Assembly: GCA_022568115.1 (NCBI GenBank)
Contig: JADFFP010000112.1
Span: 1-5,267, forward strand
Direction of reading: 5' to 3'
Length of the DNA: 5,267 nt
Source: Pseudomonadota bacterium
GTDB taxonomy: Bacteria > Pseudomonadota > Alphaproteobacteria > Sphingomonadales > SMXR01
Shown here: piece by piece, positions 1 through 5,267 of the stretch
How positions within the stretch are numbered: position 1 is the first letter of the stretch
Layout of the letters: each line of letters opens with the position of its first letter
Translations under genes and position numbers: made by a program
Notes under the pieces: model-generated
What the model was told of the DNA's origin: nothing
Seen by the model: the letters and a program-made list of their open reading frames with translations, nothing else
Databases searched by the model: none

Positions 1-1246
<1,246 letters not shown>

Positions 1247-1332
1247 CCATCCCTCCGCCGGCATGACCCGGATCAGGTTCTTTGGGTTGCTGTGCCTCAA
1301 CAGCTCTCAGTCCTAAATTGGACACCCCATGG
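1247..1332 (-). promoter_or_regulatory. TPP riboswitch (THI element) in the thiC leader
   Basis: This is a complete thiamine-pyrophosphate aptamer upstream of thiC, transcribed leftward. Seen on the minus strand: the P1 pair CCAT (1332-1329) with ATGG (1250-1247), then GGGGTGTCC, the conserved GGACTGAGAG (1313-1304), the P3 helix (1300-1304 with 1289-1293), ACCC, and the thi-box core at 1280-1251 with its ACCTGATC, GGGTCATGCC and GCGGAGGGA blocks. High TPP is expected to reduce thiC expression. No hairpin followed by a U-tract lies between aptamer and gene, so translational control is more likely than a terminator. Confidence 0.97.
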
Positions 1333-1337
1333 ATGGT

Positions 1338-1369
1338 TTTATGGTGGGCCTTTATCGAGGTTTCGTCAA
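1338..1369 (-). promoter_or_regulatory. Weak candidate thiC promoter
   Basis: On the minus strand TTGACG (1369-1364) would serve as a -35 box and CATAAA (1343-1338) as a -10 box. The spacer is 20 bp, which is long for sigma-70. The implied transcript start falls near 1331, almost at the first paired base of the riboswitch. A better -10 (TATAAA, 1396-1391) lies upstream but has no recognisable -35. The true thiC promoter is therefore uncertain. Confidence 0.25.
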
Positions 1370-1378
1370 GACCCACGA

Positions 1379-1407
1379 TTGACGCTTTATTTTATACGTC
1401 CCATAAT
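1379..1407 (+). promoter_or_regulatory. Sigma-70 promoter for tRNA-Leu
   Basis: TTGACG (1379-1384) and CATAAT (1402-1407) each match the sigma-70 consensus at five of six bases and are separated by exactly 17 bp. Transcription would start near 1414, leaving a 5' leader of about 20 nt before the mature tRNA end at 1434. The strength suits a stable-RNA gene. It faces away from the thiC leader. Confidence 0.8.
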
Positions 1408-1433
1408 GCATAAGATGGCCGAATTCCTTGAGA

Positions 1434-1522
1434 GCCCTCTTGGCGGAATTGGTAGACGCAAGGGACTTAAAATCCCTCGGCCAGAAATGGCCGTCCCGGT
1501 TCGAGTCCGGGAGAGGGCACCA
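1434..1522 (+). tRNA. tRNA-Leu (anticodon TAA)
   Basis: The 89-nt gene folds as a class II tRNA. The acceptor stem is GCCCTCT (1434-1440) with AGAGGGC (1512-1518), followed by discriminator A1519 and an encoded CCA (1520-1522). The anticodon stem AGGGA/TCCCT (1461-1465, 1473-1477) closes loop CTTAAAA, with TAA at 1468-1470. A long variable arm (GGCCA, GAAA, TGGCC) marks it as leucine-type. The T arm carries the standard TTCGAGT loop between CCGG and CCGG. It reads UUA, and UUG by wobble. The promoter lies at 1379-1407, and hairpin-rich repeats begin directly after the CCA. Confidence 0.98.
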
Positions 1523-1580
1523 CCCTGCTTCGCCAAGGCTACGCAGGGCAAGGCCCTAAGGAGCCTTGAATTGCGAAGCG
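1523..1580 (+). repeat. Compound hairpin directly after tRNA-Leu
   Basis: A long imperfect inverted repeat starts within five bases of the tRNA CCA end. GCTTCGC (1527-1533) pairs with GCGAAGC (1573-1579) and CAAGGC (1534-1539) with GCCTTG (1563-1568), giving 13 bp with one AATT bulge. Inside is a second hairpin, GGGC (1546-1549) with GCCC (1553-1556). An alternative fold pairs CCCTGC (1523-1528) with GCAGGG (1543-1548). It would be part of the tRNA precursor and may help 3' processing or slow the polymerase. No U-tract follows, so it is not a standard terminator. Confidence 0.65.
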
Positions 1581-1633
1581 GAGTGTCACGCCATAGCTCC
1601 TGAAGGAGCGACGGCGGACTGTGGCAGGCCACC
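1580..1633 (+). repeat. 54-bp dyad repeat, copy 1
   Basis: This is the first of two direct copies. Its core is a symmetric hairpin: CGCC (1589-1592) and GCTCC (1596-1600) pair with GGAGC (1605-1609) and GGCG (1613-1616), around a TGAA loop and a 3x3 internal loop. A second small dyad, GTGG-CAGG-CCAC, closes the unit at about 1621-1632. Copy 2 differs only at C1612 (A1687 there). It looks like an intergenic palindromic element rather than coding sequence. Confidence 0.85.
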
Positions 1634-1654
1634 CGGAAACGCAAATCGGGCGGA

Positions 1655-1708
1655 GGAGTGTCACGCCATAGCTCCTGAAGGAGCGAAGGCGGACTGTGGC
1701 AGGCCACC
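1655..1708 (+). repeat. 54-bp dyad repeat, copy 2
   Basis: This second copy matches copy 1 at 53 of 54 positions. It starts 75 bp after copy 1 and is separated from it by 21 bp of unrelated sequence (1634-1654). It has the same two dyads. Because 75 is a multiple of three and the unit lacks stops in several frames, the repeats create spurious open frames on both strands. The near-identity suggests recent duplication or ongoing homogenisation. Confidence 0.85.
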
Positions 1709-1840
1709 AGATTTGAATTCTGTTGCTTCATTTGTGAACGTTCGTTTGCAATATTTCCGCATTTGACAAAGAACCTGTTCTGATGCGCCGCGCGTATTCC
1801 CAAATCCTAATAATAATGCTACGTTTCCTTGCGTTTTCAT

Positions 1841-1847
1841 GGGGGGA
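1841..1847 (+). promoter_or_regulatory. Shine-Dalgarno-like tract for the multicopper oxidase
   Basis: GGGGGGA lies four bases before the ATG at 1851. It favours that start over the in-frame ATG at 1839, which overlaps the tract and has only pyrimidine-rich sequence upstream. The spacing is somewhat short. Confidence 0.5.
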
Positions 1848-1850
1848 ATC

Positions 1851-3404
1851 ATGGGTCGTACAAACACGAAATTGAAAACTATTGCTATTGTGCTCTTTGC
1901 TGGGGCCACATTGATGTCTGCGGTGGATCCCACCGGGACACCGGGATGCGAATACCAAGCAATCGATATTGAAGCCTACGGTCTGGAGGCGTTTAAATCT
2001 CCACCTACTATCCGCTCATCGAATGGGGAGTTGAATATCGTACTTGATGTCAGGTATGGGACGTATGAGATCGCAGGGTGCCTGGTCCACGTCCGCAGCT
2101 ACAATGGCCAGCCGGTCGGCCCGACGCTGCGCCTGAAGCCGGGCGATACATTGAACATGACGATCCGAAACCTGCTGCCGCCCGATCCCGACCCGATGCC
2201 AGAGGACAGCAACACTCCCCACCATTTCAATACCACCAACCTGCATACCCATGGCCTGAATGTCGACCCAGACGGAATCAGTGATAACGTCCTCAGGAAA
2301 ATGGCCCCCGGCGCGGACTATCAGGTGCGTGTCGAAATTCCCGAAGACCATGCGCCCGGGACATTCTGGTATCACCCCCACCTTCACGGCTCGACCGCCA
2401 TGCAGGTGTCAAGCGGTATGGGCGGGGCGCTGATCATAGAAGGGGGCCTGGATGAAGTTCCTGAAATTGCCGCCGCCAGGGAACAAACCTTTATGTTTCA
2501 ACAGATCCCTTACGACGACAATGGTGAAATTGAGGATTTTGAGGGGTTAATGGGTGGGAAAAACTGGATCGGAAAACTAAAACGGCACGCCACCATCAAT
2601 GGTCAACTGGTTCCGGTTATTACTATGCGACCCGGCGAAGTGCGCCGCTGGCGCTTTATCCATGGCGGCGCAAAAGTGGCACTGATGATCCAGCTGGAAG
2701 GGCACAAGCTTTATGAGATTGCGACCGACGGGATTGCGCTTGGGAAATGCGATGCCTGGGAAACGGTGGTGCTCCAGTCCGGTTACCGCAGTGATGTTCT
2801 GGTCAAGGCCAACCCCCTGGAGCCTGGACAAGAAAGCGCGGAATACTGGTTGCGTAATGAAGATTATATTGAAAAAGGTGTTTCGAAGCCAGGCGAAGAT
2901 TCAAGAGAATATCTCGCTAAAATCGTTGTAACAGGTCCGCCCCTGGATATGGCCTTGCCTTGCGGTCAGGGCCAGCTTGCCGGTCTGGTACCGTTTGCTC
3001 CAATTACCGACGATGAGATTGAGGGCACCCAAGAGGTGGTCTTTAACCTTGTTAAAACGGGTGAAGACCAATTCAAGTTCATGGTTAATGGAAAAGCCTT
3101 TGGTGAGGGAGGGGTAAGGAAATTAAAGCTGGGTAGCGCGGATGAGTGGACCGTCTCGACCGATATTGAATCCCTGGCCGTCCGTCACCCCTTTCATATT
3201 CACGTAAACCCGTTCCAGATGACCCGGCTTGATCCCGATGGCAACCCCGAGATTGTCTGGAAGGATACGCTGATTATTGAAGCGGGAACGCCCCAGACAC
3301 TTCGCATGCGCTACGTTCGATATACGGGCCGGTTTGTCCTGCATTGCCATTTTCTGGATCACGAAGACCTGGGCATGATGCAGATCGTGGAAATTTTGGA
3401 ATAA
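1851..3404 (+). CDS. Exported three-domain multicopper oxidase
   Basis: The 517-residue product is a laccase-like multicopper oxidase that would oxidise a substrate at a type 1 copper and reduce O2 to water at a trinuclear centre in the periplasm. Residues 1-24 look like a Sec signal peptide (KLK, a hydrophobic run, then LMSA). No twin-arginine motif is present. The first cupredoxin domain begins near residue 80 (YNGQPVGPTLRLKPGDTL, 84-101). All four copper motifs are intact: LHTHG (H132, H134), WYHPHLHG (H175, H177), HPFHIH (H446, H449, H451) and HCHFLDHEDLGMM (H498, C499, H500, H504, axial M509). There is no methionine-rich insert of the CueO kind, so a cuprous-oxidase role is not indicated; the substrate is unknown. 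No copper-resistance genes are adjacent. The ATG at 1851 is preferred because of the GGGGGGA tract; starting at 1839 would add four residues. Confidence 0.95.
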   Translation: MGRTNTKLKTIAIVLFAGATLMSAVDPTGTPGCEYQAIDIEAYGLEAFKSPPTIRSSNGELNIVLDVRYGTYEIAGCLVHVRSYNGQPVGPTLRLKPGDTLNMTIRNLLPPDPDPMPEDSNTPHHFNTTNLHTHGLNVDPDGISDNVLRKMAPGADYQVRVEIPEDHAPGTFWYHPHLHGSTAMQVSSGMGGALIIEGGLDEVPEIAAAREQTFMFQQIPYDDNGEIEDFEGLMGGKNWIGKLKRHATINGQLVPVITMRPGEVRRWRFIHGGAKVALMIQLEGHKLYEIATDGIALGKCDAWETVVLQSGYRSDVLVKANPLEPGQESAEYWLRNEDYIEKGVSKPGEDSREYLAKIVVTGPPLDMALPCGQGQLAGLVPFAPITDDEIEGTQEVVFNLVKTGEDQFKFMVNGKAFGEGGVRKLKLGSADEWTVSTDIESLAVRHPFHIHVNPFQMTRLDPDGNPEIVWKDTLIIEAGTPQTLRMRYVRYTGRFVLHCHFLDHEDLGMMQIVEILE

Positions 3405-3487
3405 ACCCGCTGTCTGCTCTTGGCTAAGTTCTTGAATTTCTTATTGTCCATCGTTGTGATGTGTTTTGGCCTATAGTCCGCATCCCG

Positions 3488-3510
3488 CTTAAAATCCTTG
3501 CGCCAGAAAT
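3488..3510 (+). repeat. Partial copy of the tRNA-Leu anticodon/variable arm
   Basis: Positions 3488-3510 match tRNA-Leu 1466-1488 at 20 of 23 bases without gaps. The match covers the whole anticodon loop and stem start CTTAAAATCC, then CCAGAAAT of the variable arm. The 5' strand of the anticodon stem is not conserved (TCCCG instead of AGGGA), so this is not a functional tRNA. It lies in the 105-bp convergent gap after the oxidase gene and touches the last base of the neighbouring stop codon. It could be a tRNA remnant, a decayed attachment-site copy, or chance. The rest of this gap shows no clear terminator. Confidence 0.4.
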
Positions 3511-4241
3511 TATGGTTTGGGATTAAATATTTCTTGTGCTTTGGCGAAATCTGCTTTGGTGTCAATTTCGGCCCATTTTAATCCGGAAATATCCAAAGCA
3601 TAAAAAGCAACCTCTTTTTCGATCAATCGCTCATAAGCACTTTCGTAATACTCTTGATGATTTTTTTCATCGGCCATCATTATTTCCAGCTCTGCAAACA
3701 AAAGCTTTGCTGTTTGAGCGCTGATTTTCTCAACTCCGATAGATTCACCAGCAGCCTGTTTGGGGTCAACCGTCTTGCTGGCTTTCACGACCCTGTTTTT
3801 GCCCCGGGTTATGACTTTAATTTCTTCGCCATCAAGATTGGTATTTTTATCGATGCATAAACAAGTCTGATGGCCGCATTCAATAAGTTTTTTTAGTATT
3901 TTCTTATCAAACACCACGTCCGCATCAAATTTTACAAAAGCTGAGTCTCCGGCAAAGTCCTTTGCGAGCATCAGAGAAAACCCGGTATTGGTTTCCGCAT
4001 AGCGGTCATTGATAACAAAATGAGCGGTTAAATCCGGGAATTTTGTGGGCACATACTCTTTTATCTGGTCTTGCAAATGGCCAATTACAAAGACGATTTC
4101 ACTGATTCCACAATCCTGAATACCAGAGATCATCATTTCAAGAATGGTCTGGCCGCCAATTTTCAATAAACATTTAGGGCAGTTATCCGTTAAAGGCTTC
4201 ATTCGGGAACCAACACCAGCAGCCAAAATAATCGCCTTCAT
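3510..4241 (-). CDS. LicC-like cytidylyltransferase (phosphocholine / alcohol-phosphate type)
   Basis: This 243-residue cytoplasmic nucleotidyltransferase should activate a small alcohol or sugar phosphate with an NTP, most likely CTP. The N-terminus carries the fold's signature LAAGVGSRMKPLT (6-18) and PKCLLKIGG (22-30). Features typical of the LicC/phosphocholine cytidylyltransferase branch are NDRYAETNTGFSL (78-90), the metal-binding FDADVVFD (D106, D108), GESIGVEKIS in the second half, and the C-terminal WAEID (223-227), whose acid probably completes the metal site. The length is normal and there is no fused kinase or transferase domain. Choline phosphate, 2-aminoethylphosphonate, inositol phosphate or another alcohol phosphate are possible substrates and cannot be told apart here. 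It follows the kinase-like gene by 22 bp and is probably co-transcribed with it. The Shine-Dalgarno signal is weak. Confidence 0.85.
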   Translation of the reverse strand: MKAIILAAGVGSRMKPLTDNCPKCLLKIGGQTILEMMISGIQDCGISEIVFVIGHLQDQIKEYVPTKFPDLTAHFVINDRYAETNTGFSLMLAKDFAGDSAFVKFDADVVFDKKILKKLIECGHQTCLCIDKNTNLDGEEIKVITRGKNRVVKASKTVDPKQAAGESIGVEKISAQTAKLLFAELEIMMADEKNHQEYYESAYERLIEKEVAFYALDISGLKWAEIDTKADFAKAQEIFNPKP

Positions 4242-4263
4242 CTTGTTTTACTCTTTTCCATTT

Positions 4264-4824
4264 CTACCAACAGAACTGTTCTTTAATCATTTTTGCAACG
4301 ATTTTTGCGCTTATATTTGTATTGTTAATTTTTAAATGATTCTTCTCTTTAAAGTCATTGTCGTTTGAATTTAAAATATGGCGCCTGTCGGTTTCCAACA
4401 ACTCTTTTTCGGAGGCTTTAAAATCTTTCTTTGAAGGTTTATATTTTAATCTGCGTGGCGACTTATTCCGGATCAGCCTTTCTTCCACGCTAGCTTCAAG
4501 TTCTACGTAATAAATTGTCGCATTTTCTTTTTCAAAAATGTCAACAATACTGTCGATAAAATTGCAATCGAGCTCTGAATCAAATTCCCAGACAAAAGTA
4601 AATATCAATCCATCCAAATCACTTTTAGCAACTTCCTGGAACATCTCCAGCCGGAATGAATTTACAAGTTTCTTAAAACTTTGAGATTTCATATCAAAGA
4701 AAGGGAGCACCATTTCTATGGTCATATGATTATGAAATAACTTTAATTCGGTTATTTTTTCCAGCTCTTGTCCAACCGTCATTTTGCCGACAGCCAAGGG
4801 GCCAAATATTATCACAAATTTCAT
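4264..4824 (-). CDS. Small P-loop kinase-like protein (shikimate/adenylate-kinase fold)
   Basis: The 186-residue protein has a Walker A loop at its N-terminus, GPLAVGKMT (8-16), with GK-x-T spacing as in adenylate kinases. It then has FHNHMTIE (30-37), a hydrophobic strand ending in a probable Walker B-like region (DGLIFTFVWEFD, 71-82), and an arginine-rich lid-like segment (R116, R119, R124, R125). INNTN near residue 167 precedes the last helix. Proteins of this type are annotated as AAA-family ATPase or shikimate-kinase-like; the substrate is not known and true shikimate kinase activity is not implied. Its ATG shares the bases ATGA with the stop of the upstream membrane-protein gene and has no Shine-Dalgarno sequence of its own, so translation is probably coupled. 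The gene is strikingly AT-rich (12/60 G+C at 4321-4380), suggesting horizontal origin. Confidence 0.75.
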   Translation of the reverse strand: MKFVIIFGPLAVGKMTVGQELEKITELKLFHNHMTIEMVLPFFDMKSQSFKKLVNSFRLEMFQEVAKSDLDGLIFTFVWEFDSELDCNFIDSIVDIFEKENATIYYVELEASVEERLIRNKSPRRLKYKPSKKDFKASEKELLETDRRHILNSNDNDFKEKNHLKINNTNISAKIVAKMIKEQFCW

Positions 4825-5267
4825 TTTTCAATTTTGATTTTTTGATTGCGATCAATATCCCGCCCTCTTTGCCAGCCGCGGGTCAGGCCGTAAAACAGCT
4901 GACTGAGGGCAAACACCCAGAGCATCGGTATCAGCTCATCAAGAACCAGGGCCAGAGAGAGCATGAAGATGAAAACACCTTCATTAAACAAAATAATTTT
5001 CCGCTGTTCAGCCATCAGCCACCGCAGATTTGCGGCAAAGCCAAATCCAGGCCCGGCTGTTTCCGCCGCATTTGCACCAGCTTCTGCCTGGGCTATCTTT
5101 TCCAGGTAGCTGTTATCTCCAGACATTTCAGTATAGATGGTGACGTATTTCACATATCCGCGCAGCGAGTAGAAGGCAATGCCGGTAAAAGCTAAAAAAA
5201 CCGGTAGAATGGTGTGAGATTGTGCATAAGCGGCATAACCCACTGATCCAAACCAGAGGATGACCTG
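4821..5267 (-). CDS. Multi-pass membrane protein, 5' end cut by window edge (possible CDP-alcohol phosphatidyltransferase C-terminus)
   Basis: The frame is open to the right edge, so only the last 148 residues are visible; the GTG at 5243 need not be the start because coding-like hydrophobic sequence continues upstream of it. Three or four membrane segments are seen: residues 2-15 (partial), 20-38, 91-109 and 112-129. Between the second and third is a soluble loop of about 50 residues (TEMSGDNSYLEKI, then a Gly/Ala-rich stretch and RWLMAEQRK). The tail is short and basic. The pattern and the neighbouring cytidylyltransferase fit the C-terminal half of a CDP-alcohol phosphatidyltransferase, but the diagnostic DG(x)2AR block would lie outside the window. 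Another polytopic protein is equally possible. G+C is near 48% (4921-4980), well above the kinase gene it overlaps by four bases. Confidence 0.7.
   Translation of the reverse strand, partial: QVILWFGSVGYAAYAQSHTILPVFLAFTGIAFYSLRGYVKYVTIYTEMSGDNSYLEKIAQAEAGANAAETAGPGFGFAANLRWLMAEQRKIILFNEGVFIFMLSLALVLDELIPMLWVFALSQLFYGLTRGWQRGRDIDRNQKIKIEK

Noticed and set aside
1580..1708. Two-unit CRISPR-like arrangement (54-bp repeats with a 21-bp spacer).
   Set aside because: There are only two units, the repeats are longer than known CRISPR repeats and contain strong internal dyads, the spacer is short, and no cas gene is present.
1387..1803. Minus-strand open frame of 138 codons containing repeated CHSPPSLLQELWRDTP peptides, and similar frames at 1566-1766 and 1661-1933.
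   Set aside because: The frames translate the tRNA gene and the two 54-bp dyad repeats. The peptide repetition comes from the 75-bp DNA period and no coding signal supports them.
1763..1817. Possible oxidase promoter from TTGACA (1763-1768) and the TAATAATAAT run (1808-1817).
   Set aside because: The boxes are about 40 bp apart, and neither has a partner at 16-18 bp spacing. No promoter can be supported.
1839..1850. Alternative oxidase start at the ATG at 1839.
   Set aside because: It has no ribosome site upstream and overlaps the GGGGGGA tract that serves the ATG at 1851. It cannot be fully excluded.
3405..3509. Bidirectional terminator between the convergent oxidase and cytidylyltransferase genes.
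   Set aside because: I found only short 4-bp stems and no GC-rich hairpin followed by a T-tract on either strand.
4842..5195. Plus-strand open frame of 117 codons.
   Set aside because: It is antisense to the membrane-protein gene, whose hydrophobic segments and ATGA coupling to the next gene are coherent.

Overview
The window looks like a fragment of a Gram-negative proteobacterial chromosome, probably alphaproteobacterial. ThiC has the short N-terminus often seen in that class, it is controlled by a proteobacterial-type TPP riboswitch, and the tRNA-Leu is followed by palindromic repeat elements. The exact taxon cannot be fixed from the sequence. Base composition changes along the window: it is GC-rich in thiC (40/60 G+C at 841-900 by hand count) and very AT-rich in the kinase gene (12/60 at 4321-4380).

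Left part, minus strand: the first 394 codons of thiC (thiamine pyrimidine synthase) run off the left edge. A complete TPP riboswitch (1247-1332) precedes the gene, and the expression platform between it and the start codon appears able to hide or expose the Shine-Dalgarno sequence. Middle, plus strand: a tRNA-Leu(UAA) gene (1434-1522, CCA encoded) has a near-consensus promoter. It is followed at once by a compound hairpin and two 54-bp dyad repeats that differ at a single base. Then comes a complete, exported three-domain multicopper oxidase (1851-3404) with all ten copper ligands in place.

Right part, minus strand, convergent with the oxidase: three closely packed genes, read from the right edge inward. 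They are a truncated multi-pass membrane protein (possibly the C-terminus of a CDP-alcohol phosphatidyltransferase), a small P-loop kinase-like protein starting in a 4-bp ATGA overlap, and a LicC-type cytidylyltransferase 22 bp further on. Together they could form a kinase / cytidylyltransferase / CDP-alcohol transferase route that puts a head group on a lipid or glycan. That is inference, because the membrane protein's catalytic part lies outside the window.

A curious detail is a 20-of-23 match to the anticodon/variable arm of the tRNA-Leu just beyond the oxidase (3488-3510), so the oxidase and the repeats lie between a tRNA gene and a partial tRNA-like copy.
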